This document shows positions 1 to 8,230 of a stretch of DNA of 64,000 nucleotides, one piece after another. The first letter of the stretch is position 1; the number at the start of each line of letters is the position of its first letter. The notes beneath the pieces are model-generated. The model was not told the origin of the DNA, made no database searches, and saw nothing but the letters and a program-made list of their open reading frames with translations. Source of the DNA: Geothrix sp. PMB-07 (lineage in GTDB: Bacteria; Acidobacteriota; Holophagae; Holophagales; Holophagaceae); assembly GCF_030758935.1 (NCBI RefSeq), contig NZ_CP132333.1:4154992-4218991 (forward strand). Direction: 5' to 3'. A program made the translations under genes and the position numbers.

Positions 1-332
1 ATGTCCAGGGGCCGGTCCAACTTCTGTGCGCCCAAGCGGCTCAGCCGCGCCCAGGCCTTCCCCCGGTGCCACGGCCTGCCCAGCACGTAGGCTTCCGCGT
101 GGACGTTCTCGGCGCCGGACGCACGCAGGGTGTCCATGGCCCAGGCCTCGGCCCTCTCCAGGTTGGCCGAACCGGTCAAACGGGGGCCGATCCCATCACA
201 GAGGGCCTCGAGGTTTGGCATGAGGCGGGAATTCGTTTTGATTTCCCGCACCAGCAGATCCGGCGGGGCTCCCTGCGCTCCAAGTCCCAAGGCCAGGAGG
301 CCCGCCAGCAAGAAACCCGCGGGGCGCCTCAT
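1..332 (-). CDS. Secreted M28-type metallopeptidase, N-terminal fragment (cut by window edge)
   Basis: The reading frame opens with ATG at 332 and runs off the left edge, so only about 110 residues are visible. They begin with a signal peptide (MRRPAGFLLAGLLALGLGA, then QG). Next comes a helix-rich stretch and the motif GIGPRLTGS, followed by an AEAWAMDTL helix. This order is typical of the N-terminus of secreted M28 (aminopeptidase Y-like) peptidases, just before the zinc-binding domain. The zinc ligands lie outside the window, so activity cannot be judged. The start codon overlaps the stop codon of the upstream small gene (ATGA at 329-332), which implies co-transcription and translational coupling. 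A second, complete M28 peptidase lies at 48657. Confidence 0.75.
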   Translation of the reverse strand, partial: MRRPAGFLLAGLLALGLGAQGAPPDLLVREIKTNSRLMPNLEALCDGIGPRLTGSANLERAEAWAMDTLRASGAENVHAEAYVLGRPWHRGKAWARLSRLGAQKLDRPLD

Positions 333-844
333 CGGGACTTCGGATAGAGGCCCGCCACAAACGCGGGGAAGGTTCCGGCTTTCAGCTGCGCCAGGGCCTC
401 GTCGAAAGCCGCCGAGCGGTTCTCGGGTTTCTTGTCCCGCAGGGCCTCGTAGGCGCGCACCACGCCCTCTAGGGCGGCCTGGTGCACGGCCACACCGCGG
501 TCCGGCGCCTTGCGGGCATCCTGCAGCCCGTGGGCCAGCATGTGGGCCACGCCGCTCAGCATGTACTTCGGGATTGCGACTCGGCGCAGATCCCCCTTGG
601 CCTCCTTCTCCATCCAGCGCGCGGGCGCCTCGGGGCCGAAGGTCACATCCGGCACGTCGTCCAGCCACTTGGTGAACCAGCGCCCCTCGGGTGTGAGCAG
701 CTTGAGGGGATCCTGGTCGGTCTCGGCAGCGAGGCGCTGGACCCGCGCCCGCTCCTCGGGCGTGGAGGGGCCACGCTCGGCGCGGAGGGGAACGATGGCG
801 AGGCAGACAAGTGCCGCGGGAACGATGCAGGTGGGCGAGGTCAT
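329..844 (-). CDS. Small exported protein of unknown function
   Basis: 171 residues if started at the ATG at 844. I chose this start because AAGGAG lies 7 bases upstream; an in-frame ATG at 970 has no ribosome site and would add unconserved-looking sequence. The first 25 residues form a signal peptide (a hydrophobic run ending in LRAERG). The mature part is charged and helical, with no motif that I recognise. The stop codon overlaps the start of the downstream M28 peptidase gene by 4 bp, so it may act with that peptidase, but this is only context. No promoter is evident in the 845-1016 stretch, which otherwise looks empty. Confidence 0.6.
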   Translation of the reverse strand: MTSPTCIVPAALVCLAIVPLRAERGPSTPEERARVQRLAAETDQDPLKLLTPEGRWFTKWLDDVPDVTFGPEAPARWMEKEAKGDLRRVAIPKYMLSGVAHMLAHGLQDARKAPDRGVAVHQAALEGVVRAYEALRDKKPENRSAAFDEALAQLKAGTFPAFVAGLYPKSR

Positions 845-1143
845 GGTGACTCCTTGAGGCAGGGCAGAGCCGACCGCGTCGACAGCGGCGGGCAGTGAAT
901 GGGAAGAGGGCATCCCCGGATGGTGCGGGGTCCTTGGGGCCGCGTCCTGCACGTCAGGAACTCGGATCACCCATGGAAGAAAGGACGCAGGCGTCCTATG
1001 AAGGTTCGCTGATTCTTTGCCGAAACGGGCGGGGGGCTTCGAACAAGTCCGGCCTCGCCGTCCCCGGTTTCACTCCCGGCCGTGCCCCGCACGGCCTCCG
1101 CGATCCCACTCGGAGGTTCGAACACACCTTCGATGAGCGTCAC

Positions 1144-1166
1144 AAAAAAACCCTCCGGAGAGGGTT
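1144..1166 (-). terminator. Terminator copy in repeat unit 3
   Basis: Same hairpin as the other two copies: AACCCTC, four-base loop, GAGGGTT, then a run of T on the minus strand. It is the most distal of three spaced 158 bp apart. Confidence 0.75.
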
Positions 1167-1301
1167 CTTTCATCGTATTGGTCGGGGCGAGAGGATTCGA
1201 ACAAGTCCGGCTTCGCCGTCCCCGGTTTCGCTCCCAGCCGTGCCCCGCACGGCCTCCGCGATCCCACTCGGAGGTTCGAACACACCTTCGATGAGCGCCA
1301 C

Positions 1302-1324
1302 AAAAAAACCCTCAGGAGAGGGTT
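1302..1324 (-). terminator. Terminator copy in repeat unit 2
   Basis: Hairpin with arms AACCCTC/GAGGGTT and a T run on the minus strand. The loop differs by one base from the other copies (cagga instead of ccgga on the plus strand), leaving the stem intact. Confidence 0.75.
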
Positions 1325-1459
1325 CTTTCATCGTATTGGTCGGGGCGAGAGGATTCGAACAAGTCCGGCTTCGCCGTCCCCGGTTTCGCTCCCGGCCGTG
1401 CCCCGCACGGCCTCCGCGATCCCACTCGGAGGTTCGAACACACCTTCGATGAGCGCCAC

Positions 1460-1482
1460 AAAAAAACCCTCCGGAGAGGGTT
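1460..1482 (-). terminator. Rho-independent terminator of tRNA-Pro
   Basis: Thirteen bases after the tRNA CCA end. Stem AACCCTC/GAGGGTT around a four-base loop, followed by seven T on the minus strand. It is the first of three near-identical terminators in the repeat array. Confidence 0.85.
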
Positions 1483-1494
1483 CTTTCATCGTAT

Positions 1495-1571
<77 letters not shown>

Positions 1572-1588
1572 AAGGGGACAGTGTATCG

Positions 1589-2740
1589 CTACTTGGCGCC
1601 GATGGCGACGCTGCGGAGGTTGAGGCCGGCGCGCTGGAGGTCGAAGATCTTGGCGGCCAGGCCCACGAGGAGCTGGGTTTCCATCTCTTCACGGCCGCGC
1701 TTGGTGGCGCCCGCGGGGGGGATGGCGGTGATGTCGGCGGCGGTGCGGGTCTTGGACCAGTTCAGGTCCATGGCAAAGGAGACCTTCTTGTCCTGGCTGG
1801 CCAGTTCGCCGGCCACGTTCGACATGCGCCCCTCGCTGCCGTAGCCCACCCGCAGCCAGCCCGGGCCCTCGAAGCCGCGGCTGCTGTTGTTGATGTTCAC
1901 GGACTGCAGGCGGTTGTTGGCGGCATAGCTGAAATCCATGCGGGTGTGGACACCCTGCTCGTCGTTGCGGAAATCCAGGCGGATGGGCTGCTTGCTGGTC
2001 TTGTCCACGGAGACCTCCAGCCTGCCACGCTTCCAGAAGCCCAGGCTCTGGGCCAGGCTCTGCTCGCGCTTCTTGGCGTCCCAGCCCTGGGTGGGTGCGG
2101 TGAACACGAGGCGCTGCACGGTGCGTCCATCGACATTCTCCTCCCCGGCCAGGGTGGCCTGGAAGGTGGGCCCATCCACATAGACGGCCTTGATGTCATT
2201 CAGCGTCTGGCGGAACCAGGTCATGTAGGTGAGGGGCGCATCCGAAGCGGCAGGGTCCACCCGCGTGGTGTAGGCGTTCTGCTCCTTGCTGTAGATGAAG
2301 CCTCGGTTGCCGCGCCGGGTGTAGAGGATGGTGCCGAAATCGCCGGCCAGATCGGTCTTGAAGTCGCCATTGGCAAAGTAGGTGCCCTTCACGCGCAGGT
2401 TGGCCGAACCACCCTGGCTGTTGCCCTTCACCTGGCCCTGGCTCAGGCTGTCCACCTTCTGGTTGATGGCGGCGCCGCTGAGGGCGATTCCAAGCGTGCC
2501 CTGCATGTCCACGGAGGAGATGCCCTGGTAGGGCTGGCCGAACCAGGCGGCGTCAATGGCATCCAGGGTTTCCCGCAGCCCCTTGCGGGCCGCTTCGGCC
2601 TCGGGGGCGGGCTTCGCGGTGGCTTTGGTCGCGGATTTGGAGGCAGCGGGCTTGGCCGGGTTTGCCTTGGCCGACTTGGCGGGCGTCTGGGCGGGAAGCA
2701 GGGCGGCGATGAGCAGAAAGGGCAGGGCGGTGGAGCGCAT
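1589..2740 (-). CDS. Exported protein of unknown function, possibly LolA-like fold
   Basis: 383 residues from the ATG at 2740. A signal peptide ([18 protein letters not shown]) is followed by a low-complexity Lys/Ala/Pro linker to about residue 55. The rest alternates short polar and hydrophobic segments, as in a large beta sheet, with statements such as [18 protein letters not shown] and [19 protein letters not shown]. This resembles periplasmic lipid- or lipoprotein-carrier folds of the LolA type, but no diagnostic motif is visible, so that is a guess. Forty-four extra in-frame residues upstream lack signal character and were left out. The divergent neighbour upstream is the zinc-ribbon gene on the same strand; tRNA-Pro lies 17 bp downstream. 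Confidence 0.6.
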   Translation of the reverse strand: MRSTALPFLLIAALLPAQTPAKSAKANPAKPAASKSATKATAKPAPEAEAARKGLRETLDAIDAAWFGQPYQGISSVDMQGTLGIALSGAAINQKVDSLSQGQVKGNSQGGSANLRVKGTYFANGDFKTDLAGDFGTILYTRRGNRGFIYSKEQNAYTTRVDPAASDAPLTYMTWFRQTLNDIKAVYVDGPTFQATLAGEENVDGRTVQRLVFTAPTQGWDAKKREQSLAQSLGFWKRGRLEVSVDKTSKQPIRLDFRNDEQGVHTRMDFSYAANNRLQSVNINNSSRGFEGPGWLRVGYGSEGRMSNVAGELASQDKKVSFAMDLNWSKTRTAADITAIPPAGATKRGREEMETQLLVGLAAKIFDLQRAGLNLRSVAIGAK

Positions 2741-2756
2741 GGAAAACCTCGTCGGG

Positions 2757-3167
2757 TTATCGATGAGAGTGTTTGGGGGCTGGTTTTGGTTCCGGCCGCT
2801 CTTTGGCGAAGCAGGCTCGGCACAGAGCCTTGCTGGGGTCATCCGGGATGAAGGGCAGGTATTCCTGGGCACCGCAGGAGGCGCAGGTGATGTGGGTCAG
2901 GATACGGGCGGCTTCCTTCCCTCCTTTGCGCTTGTAGACGAAGGAACGGCGGTAGCAATCCGGGCAGAGGTAGAACTTCTGGCCGGTCTCGACCTTGAAG
3001 TGCATGCCGCAGTCGGAGCAGATCTTTTCCCGGGGGGCCTTGGGATCCGGCGGCGCCACAGGCGCCCGCTTGGTCAGCAGCACAGGCGTGGGCTTCGCGG
3101 CCTGCTCGGGAACGGCGTCCCCGGTGAGAGGACCGCTCGCTGAGGTGGATCCTTTTTTCATTGTCAT
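2757..3167 (-). CDS. Small zinc-ribbon protein
   Basis: 136 residues (134 if the second ATG at 3161 is used; AAGGGA lies before both). After a Pro/Ala-rich, probably disordered N-terminus of about 45 residues come two zinc knuckle pairs: CSDCG and CPDC (with about 20 residues between), and CASCG and CRAC. Four CxxC motifs suggest two zinc ribbons or one treble-clef pair. The basic stretch YRRSFVYKRKGGK between them may bind nucleic acid. Zinc-ribbon proteins of this size are often annotated as CxxC zinc-binding domain proteins of unknown role. It lies 16 bp upstream of the exported-protein gene and is divergent from meaB, with 77 bp between. Confidence 0.6.
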   Translation of the reverse strand: MTMKKGSTSASGPLTGDAVPEQAAKPTPVLLTKRAPVAPPDPKAPREKICSDCGMHFKVETGQKFYLCPDCYRRSFVYKRKGGKEAARILTHITCASCGAQEYLPFIPDDPSKALCRACFAKERPEPKPAPKHSHR

Positions 3168-3244
3168 GATTCCCTTGGGGCCAGAGCCGAAAGACCAGGG
3201 TACCCCATCCCGCCAGAGGCCGTGAAGTCTGGCATCCTGGGCCC

Positions 3245-4183
3245 ATGCCTTTGACTGTCGACCTTCTGGAGCCTCTGCGTCGCGGCGAGCACCGCGCCCT
3301 GGGCCGCGCCATCTCCTGGATGGAGAATGGCCATGCCGGGGCCAGGAATCTCATGGCCCAGGTCTGGCCCCATCTGGGCCGGGCCATGGTGATCGGCATC
3401 ACCGGTTCCCCGGGGGCGGGCAAAAGCACGCTCACCGACCAGCTGGCCCGGGCCCTGCGCGCCGAAGGCCAGAAGGTCGGCATCCTGGCCGTAGATCCCA
3501 CGTCACCCTTCAGCGGTGGCGCCATTCTGGGCGACCGCATCCGCATGCAGCGCATCGCGGCGGACCCTGGCATCTTCATCCGCAGCATGGCCACCCGCGG
3601 TGCCCTGGGCGGCCTGGCCCGGGCCACGCAGGATGCCATCGATCTGTTGGACGCGGCGGGCTTCGATACGGTGATCGTGGAAACCGTGGGCGTGGGCCAG
3701 GATGAAGTCGACGTGGTCAGCTGCGTCCAGACCTGCTGCGTGGTGCTGGTGCCGGGCATGGGCGACGAAATCCAGGCCATCAAGGCCGGCATCATGGAAG
3801 TGGCCGACCTCTTCATCATCAACAAGGCGGACCGGGAAGGCGCGGATCAGGTGGAGCGCGAACTGGAGGCCATGAAATCCCTGGCCATGCCCGAGGGCTG
3901 GGACCCACCTGTGTTGCGCACCGTGGCCCAGGTAGGCACGGGCGTCGCCGAGCTGCTGGCTCAGATCCGTGAGCATGGCCGCTGGCTGCGAGCCCATGGC
4001 GGCCTGGCGCGTAAGGCCCGGGAGCGGGCGCGGTTGCGGTTTGAATCCCTGCTGGCCGAGGCGGCGGTGCGCCGAGCCAAGGCCCATGTGAGCCCCGAAC
4101 GCCTGGACAGCCTCATCCAGGGCATTGCCGACCATGCCCTGGATCCCTATACCGCCGTGGGAGGCCTGCTGGGCGAAGTTTGA
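3245..4183 (+). CDS. meaB: MeaB/ArgK-family G3E GTPase
   Basis: 312 residues, the usual length for the family. The P-loop GSPGAGKST sits at about residues 53-61, followed by VGILAVDPTSPFSGGAILGD, the family signature for the switch I region. ETVGVGQDEVDV (switch II) and NKADREGADQ (base recognition) follow. MeaB proteins load and protect adenosylcobalamin in methylmalonyl-CoA mutase or related acyl-CoA mutases. No mutase gene is in this window, so its partner must lie elsewhere. The C-terminal helix-turn-helix-like dimerisation arm (RARLRFESLLAEAAVRR) is present. The gene is followed after 30 bp by the PilZ-like gene on the same strand. Confidence 0.92.
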   Translation: MPLTVDLLEPLRRGEHRALGRAISWMENGHAGARNLMAQVWPHLGRAMVIGITGSPGAGKSTLTDQLARALRAEGQKVGILAVDPTSPFSGGAILGDRIRMQRIAADPGIFIRSMATRGALGGLARATQDAIDLLDAAGFDTVIVETVGVGQDEVDVVSCVQTCCVVLVPGMGDEIQAIKAGIMEVADLFIINKADREGADQVERELEAMKSLAMPEGWDPPVLRTVAQVGTGVAELLAQIREHGRWLRAHGGLARKARERARLRFESLLAEAAVRRAKAHVSPERLDSLIQGIADHALDPYTAVGGLLGEV

Positions 4184-4213
4184 GTCTGCCAACACCCATC
4201 CGATAGGGCATTC

Positions 4214-5389
4214 ATGGCCAATCGAAGTCTCAACAAGGAAGAGCCCGAAGCAGTCCGCATGGTCTTCCAGCGGCTTTGTGAAGGCGAGGAAAGCGTTCAG
4301 CTGACCTTTGGAACCCTGAAGGGTGAGTTCAAGGTGCTGGCCGAAGCCCCCGACCGCATCATCCTGGGCATTTCGGATGTGGAGCGAGGCCAGTGGCGCC
4401 TGAAGCCCGGTGCACGGCTGGCCCTGCGCCTGGTGGATCGCGGCCTGCCCTTCGAAGCCGTGGTGGATTTCGAGGGCCACGGGAAACTTCATGGCATGGA
4501 AGCAGGCCACATCAGCATGCCCCGGATGCTCCGGGCCCTGGATGCCCATCGGCTGGCGGAGTACATCCCCGACCGGGCCATACCCTGCCCCTTCGCCGAT
4601 CAGCGAAATGACGTAAAGGATGGCCTGGCCACGGCCTTTGGCGAGGATGGCCTGGAACTGATGCCCCCGGAAGGCACCCATGCCCTGAGCGACCTGCTGC
4701 GCCTGAATGCCTCCACCACCGTGGAGGTGCGCATCGCCCCAGGGGAGAGCCTGGTCCTCACAGGGAAGGTCGCCTACTTCGGGGATAAAGTTTGGGGCCT
4801 GCGACTGAGCGATTCTGCGGACCGCGAAACCGTTGGCCGCTACCGCCAGTGGCTGCTGGAAGCCCGCCATCAGCAGGCCAACCGCGACCGGGCCCGGTTC
4901 AATCCCGGTGGCCTCGAGTCTCCCAAGCTGCCCGGTCGCAAGGAAGCGGTGCTCGTGCCCACAGCCCGGCCTCGGCTATTGGTGGACCGGGATCCCCTGA
5001 TCCTGGTGGTGGCCGAGGGGGAGGCCTTTTCTGCCCGGTTCGCGGAGGCCGTCGGGCGCAAGTTCGGGGTGGCCGCCCTGGATCTGGGCCCGGGCCCCCT
5101 GAAACCAGCCTTGGGAGATCTGGGCGCCGGAGCCGACAGTTGGGGTCGCACTCGTCTCATCCTCATCCACCACCGGCTCCGCTCGGGCACGGCCCTGGAG
5201 CGCTGTCGAAGGGTGGTTCAGGAGGAGGCCTGCCCTTTGCCAATTCTCATTGGCGGTACCGAAGAAGAAAGCGATCTAAAAAGAAACCGCTCCGCGGCCG
5301 CAGGCGCCGTGGATTACCTGGTGATCGAGCCATTCAAGGTGCTTTCCGTGATTCGGGCCCTCGACGAGACCCTTAAACTGTTTGGCTGA
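4214..5389 (+). CDS. PilZ-like domain protein with degenerate receiver-like C-terminus
   Basis: 391 residues. Residues about 15-120 look like a YcgR/PilZ N-terminal beta barrel (FKVLAEAPDRIILGISDVE, GARLALRLVDRG). About 150-225 could be a second PilZ-like barrel (TTVEVRIAPGESL, VWGLRLSD). The canonical RxxxR and D/NxSxxG c-di-GMP motifs are not clear, so ligand binding is uncertain. The last 120 residues (PLILVVAEGEAFSARFAEAVGRK ... GAVDYLVIEPFKVLSVIRAL) follow the alpha/beta pattern of a CheY-like receiver but lack the acidic pocket and the central phospho-Asp. It lies between meaB and a chemotaxis transducer on the same strand, which fits a role in motility or surface signalling. No transmembrane segment is seen. 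Confidence 0.5.
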   Translation: MANRSLNKEEPEAVRMVFQRLCEGEESVQLTFGTLKGEFKVLAEAPDRIILGISDVERGQWRLKPGARLALRLVDRGLPFEAVVDFEGHGKLHGMEAGHISMPRMLRALDAHRLAEYIPDRAIPCPFADQRNDVKDGLATAFGEDGLELMPPEGTHALSDLLRLNASTTVEVRIAPGESLVLTGKVAYFGDKVWGLRLSDSADRETVGRYRQWLLEARHQQANRDRARFNPGGLESPKLPGRKEAVLVPTARPRLLVDRDPLILVVAEGEAFSARFAEAVGRKFGVAALDLGPGPLKPALGDLGAGADSWGRTRLILIHHRLRSGTALERCRRVVQEEACPLPILIGGTEEESDLKRNRSAAAGAVDYLVIEPFKVLSVIRALDETLKLFG

Positions 5390-5458
5390 ATTTAATCAGC
5401 CTGTCCAGCGGTCCGATGCAGCCATGGGGCCTATTTTGCCCCTCTGCCGGAGCCCCGC

Positions 5459-6643
5459 ATGTCCTTGTCCCATCGTTTGAGCGTGCGCGGGAAGCTTCTC
5501 CTGATGCTGGCGCCCCCCATGGCCGGCTACGCCTTTTTCAACATCCACGACACCCTGCTCGACTATCGGGCCCTGGCGGCCCAAGGCCTTCTGGATAAGG
5601 GCGTCGACCTCGGCCACCCCCTGTGGCGCACCTTCTTCTTTGACTTCTTTGCCTCCTTCGTGGTCTGGATGGTCGCGGCCCTGGTGGTCTATCGGGTGAG
5701 CCTGTGGATCACCCGGCCTTTGAATGCCCTGGCCCAGGGCCTGAAGCAGAGCGACCTCACCTTGCAGCTGCCTGTGGAGAGCGAGGATGAGACCGGCCAG
5801 GCCGCCGCTGCCTTCAACACCTACAACGCCCGCATGCGGGAGGTCTGCAGGCACCTGACGGAATCCTCCGATTCCGTGGCCAGCGGCGCCAACCAGCTTT
5901 CTTCCTCCAGCGAACAGATGGCCACCACCAGCTCCAGCCTGGCCGGGAACTCCCTGGCCCAGCGGGAGGCCTTCGAGCGGGTGGCGGCTGCTGTCACCGA
6001 GCTGTCCGCCTCCATCGACCAAGTATCCGCCAACATCAAGCGCTCCCAGAAAGAATCCGAAGCCGCCGTGGCCGCAGTGAACCAGGGCACCCACGCAGGT
6101 GGGGAAAGCGCCCAGGCCATGGATGACATCCGCGCGGCCACCACCCGCATGGTGGCAGCGGTGCGCCTCATTCAGGACATCGCCCGGCAGACCAACCTCC
6201 TCTCCCTCAATGCCGCCATCGAAGCCGCCAAGGCCGGGGCCATGGGCAAGGGCTTCGCCGTAGTGGCGGAAGAGGTGCGCAAACTGGCGGAACGCAGCGG
6301 TGCCGCCGCCCGCGAAATCGGCGAACTCATCGAACAAAGCAACGCCTCCGTGGATCGCGGCGCCGAAATGGTGGATGCCACCGTCGCCGCCCTGGGCGCC
6401 ATCGACACCAACATTCAGGGCCTTGCCGCCATGATCCTGGAAGTGGGCTCCGCCGCGGAAGAACGGGCCCGCACCAGCGCCGAGGTGGCCCAGCAGGTCG
6501 ACGAAAACCTGCAGCGTGTGGCCCACAACGCCACGGCCACCGAGCAGATGGCCCGCACCGTGAGCGAAGTGGCCCAAACCGCAGGCGAACTGGCCCGCGT
6601 GGCGGCCGACCAGAATCAGCTGGTGGGGCAGTTCAAGGTCTGA
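5459..6643 (+). CDS. Methyl-accepting chemotaxis protein with minimal periplasmic region
   Basis: 394 residues. A first hydrophobic segment lies at about 12-27 and a second at about 64-82. The 36 residues between them are too short for a normal sensor domain. A HAMP-like linker ([19 protein letters not shown]) follows, then a long coiled coil with the conserved hairpin tip ([35 protein letters not shown]). The C-terminus ends in QLVGQFKV, with no CheR/CheB pentapeptide. It should signal to CheA/CheW at the inner membrane. Lacking a periplasmic ligand domain, it may sense through the membrane or HAMP, or via a partner. ATG at 5459 is preceded by CCGGAG, a plausible ribosome site. Confidence 0.9.
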   Translation: MSLSHRLSVRGKLLLMLAPPMAGYAFFNIHDTLLDYRALAAQGLLDKGVDLGHPLWRTFFFDFFASFVVWMVAALVVYRVSLWITRPLNALAQGLKQSDLTLQLPVESEDETGQAAAAFNTYNARMREVCRHLTESSDSVASGANQLSSSSEQMATTSSSLAGNSLAQREAFERVAAAVTELSASIDQVSANIKRSQKESEAAVAAVNQGTHAGGESAQAMDDIRAATTRMVAAVRLIQDIARQTNLLSLNAAIEAAKAGAMGKGFAVVAEEVRKLAERSGAAAREIGELIEQSNASVDRGAEMVDATVAALGAIDTNIQGLAAMILEVGSAAEERARTSAEVAQQVDENLQRVAHNATATEQMARTVSEVAQTAGELARVAADQNQLVGQFKV

Positions 6644-6680
6644 GTTTTGTTACCGTTTCGCCTTCAGTCGTAAAGGATTC

Positions 6681-6733
6681 ACCACGAGGCACGGAGGCCT
6701 CCGTACCTACTCAGTGACTCGGTGCCTCGTGGT
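6681..6733. repeat. Long inverted repeat (accacgaggcac / gtgcctcgtggt)
   Basis: Perfect 12-bp arms at 6681-6692 and 6722-6733, with a second short palindrome (cggaggcctccg) inside. It stands 38 bp after the chemotaxis gene. It could form a stable hairpin in RNA and end or protect that transcript, but there is no T run. A similar element follows gap at 58264-58307, so this may be a dispersed palindromic family. Confidence 0.6.
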
Positions 6734-6768
6734 AAATCTCTATCGCTGATGCCCACTTGTTAAACCAA

Positions 6769-6807
6769 CCCCAAGCCGAATGCCCCATCAGAACTATCGA
6801 CTTGGGG
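6769..6807 (-). terminator. Candidate terminator of the RiPP precursor gene
   Basis: Arms ccccaagccga (6769-6779) and tcgacttgggg (6797-6807) match at 10 of 11 positions. On the minus strand the stem is followed by TTGGTTT, a weak U tract. It lies 59 bp beyond the stop codon of the precursor gene. Confidence 0.45.
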
Positions 6808-6865
6808 GATTATTTATAAAGCCATACAGACGAAGTCATGTAAAAAAGACGGCAACACCATAAAA

Positions 6866-7069
6866 TCAATAGATAACGGTTACTTCACCCCAGCAATTTC
6901 CAGTCTCCGTAAAGCTTGTGTTTACACAATTAATATTGGTATCACTACCATCATAAGTAGCACCTTTATGTTTAATACCACCACCGCCACCAACAACATG
7001 ATTAAGGTCCTCGTTTCCGAGATGACAAAGGGTCTCTCGTGTTAAATTTAATTTCTTGGTAAATTCCAT
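6866..7069 (-). CDS. Lanthipeptide-like RiPP precursor peptide (orphan)
   Basis: 67 residues, preceded by a strong ribosome site (AAAGGAG, 7-8 bases before ATG). The N-terminus KKLNLTRETLCHLGNEDL followed by NHVVGG matches the leader pattern of class I lanthipeptide precursors: a basic start, LxL, ET, hydrophobic spacing and a Gly-Gly end. Five consecutive Gly (27-31) mark the leader-core junction. The core has Cys48 and Cys59 and eight Ser/Thr (38, 42, 44, 51, 52, 54, 56, 64), the raw material for thioether rings. No LanB, LanC, protease or transporter gene is nearby, so maturation enzymes would have to act from elsewhere, or the gene is a relic. The whole region 6740-7340 is much richer in A+T than its surroundings, which suggests horizontal acquisition. 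Leader assignment is by eye. Confidence 0.6.
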   Translation of the reverse strand: MEFTKKLNLTRETLCHLGNEDLNHVVGGGGGIKHKGATYDGSDTNINCVNTSFTETGNCWGEVTVIY

Positions 7070-7350
7070 GACTGATCTCCTTTAATTGTGATAATAGAAG
7101 GTTTGTTCAAGATTACTGAGATTCCCATGACGGTAATCTGTCAATAGTCTGCCTCAGCCCCTACGGAGTTGGTGAATGGACCACCTTATCGACCGGGGAA
7201 GCAAGTATTTTAGATTGCTATATAACCGTTCATGACTATTTTTTGCATGCACGCATCCGATAAATAACAAGGTTGGCCACCTTGCCTGAAAGTCTGACCA
7301 TCTACCGTAGATAAGAAAAGGTCCACTTTGTGAATTTCCCACTGGTCCAC
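7070..7350. other. AT-rich intergenic islet, no gene supported
   Basis: Gap between the precursor gene and the transposase remnant. It holds the ribosome site of the precursor gene and a possible -10 element (TATTAT on the minus strand, around 7090). A 62-codon open frame on the minus strand at 7154-7342 has no ribosome site or recognisable product. The composition is unlike the flanking chromosome. Confidence 0.5.
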
Positions 7351-8163
7351 TTACTCTCGATTCAAGGCTGCGCTTGAGTTCAGGGCGATTTCTGGATTCG
7401 ATTCCTCGAACATCGTCCAGGCCTTGTTCGCCAACTGCATGACGTGGAAGCCGTCGAAGGTGAGATGGGCGTTCGGGAATTGGGCCCTCAGCCCCAGGAT
7501 GAAGGCCTGGGACATGTCACAGCAAGCCTCGCTGATCCGTTCGGCGGAACCTCCTTGGGTCTCCAGGCCCTTCCTGAATGCCTCGACCGTGCTCCGGTCA
7601 TTGCCCTGGGTGCCGAACAGCAGGCGCCTCCGGTCCAGGTCCATGAACAGCGACACGTGGTCCTGTCCGCGCCGGGCGGCGGTCTCGTCCGCGGCAATCG
7701 CCTTCACCCGGCTCATATCCAACCGCTGTCGGGCCTCCTCCGCGTGGTGATCGACCAACCGCAAGAGCCTCATGTCGTGCTCGCCCGCGGTGAGAGCCAC
7801 CGAATTCAATGGCATCTCCCGCATCAGCGCCATGAGCAGGGCCTCGAGTAACAGTGTGAACCCCTATCCTGGCCGGGCCCACCGCACCTCCACCTGCTTC
7901 ACCCCGTGCTGACCGCAGCGGCAGCGAGTCACCCGCGCTGTCGGGTAAGCCGAATGCTGGAAGAAGTCCAGGTGCCGCCAGGATTTCTCCTCGGTGTCGT
8001 GGACCTACGAAGACTCCCCGCACTCCGGGCACGGGAAAGACGCCCCTCGCGGGAAGTCGATCTGGATGTCCAACCACCGTGTCTCAGTGGTGAACACCAA
8101 CTCCTTCACCTCCCAAGAAGAGGAGAAACCCAGCGCCATGGTGAAAAGAGCGTTCGCGCCCAT
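7351..8163 (-). pseudogene. ISL3-family transposase remnant with two in-frame stops
   Basis: A single continuous frame runs from ATG at 8163 to 7351 and is broken by TAG codons at 8005-8007 and 7864-7866. Read through, it begins with an ISL3-like N-terminus (ALGFSSSWEVKELVF, DFPRG, then FPCPECG zinc ribbon), continues with TEEKSWRHLDFFQH and GVKQVEVRWARPG, and then the DDE core: AADETAARRG, CCDMSQAF, TFDGFHVMQLANK. About 270 codons remain; intact members have about 400, so the last third, with the catalytic Glu, is missing. The element is therefore dead. The 3' break falls next to the AT-rich islet. GGAACCC at 8221-8227 may mark the other end of the former insertion sequence. Neighbouring genes read away from it. 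Confidence 0.85.
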
Positions 8164-8230
8164 CCCACCATGATCCCAAACCTGCCGGTCCGGTGAGTCC
8201 CTGCCCACACGATTCAGCGAGGAACCCTTG

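Larger units (their letters stand above)
1021..1494 (-). repeat. Three 158-bp tandem repeats carrying tRNA-Pro 3' ends and terminators
   Basis: Sequence downstream of the tRNA-Pro gene repeats with an exact 158-bp period (units about 1337-1494, 1179-1336 and a degraded 1021-1178). On the minus strand each unit has an AATACGATGAAAG tract, a rho-independent terminator, about 90 bp of GC-rich spacer, and then a copy of the last 24 nt of the tRNA including CCA (copies at 1337-1360 and 1179-1202; the copy at 1021-1044 has decayed). Differences between units are single bases, so amplification looks recent. Repeats of tRNA 3' ends behind a tRNA gene are known from the Escherichia coli tyrT operon (rtT RNA). 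No protein-coding role is evident, and the period is not a multiple of three. With the upstream gap this accounts for the gene-free stretch 845-1494. Confidence 0.9.

Noticed and set aside
895-1452. Arg-rich open frame on the plus strand across the tRNA repeats
   Set aside because: It is antisense to the tRNA-tail repeats and arises from their GC-rich composition; the 158-bp period shifts frame, and there is no ribosome site. The protamine-like product of the E. coli tyrT repeats is not a valid parallel here, since that lies on the sense strand.
1021-1494. CRISPR-like array
   Set aside because: The units are nearly identical over the whole 158 bp, with no unique spacers, and contain a tRNA fragment and terminators.
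7154-7342. 62-codon minus-strand frame in the AT-rich islet
   Set aside because: No ribosome site, no recognisable motif and mixed composition; it may be a remnant of a mobile element but cannot be supported as a gene.
7598-8077. Frameshift model for the ISL3 transposase
   Set aside because: The true frame continues through this region with two TAG codons; the alternative frame gives no transposase similarity.
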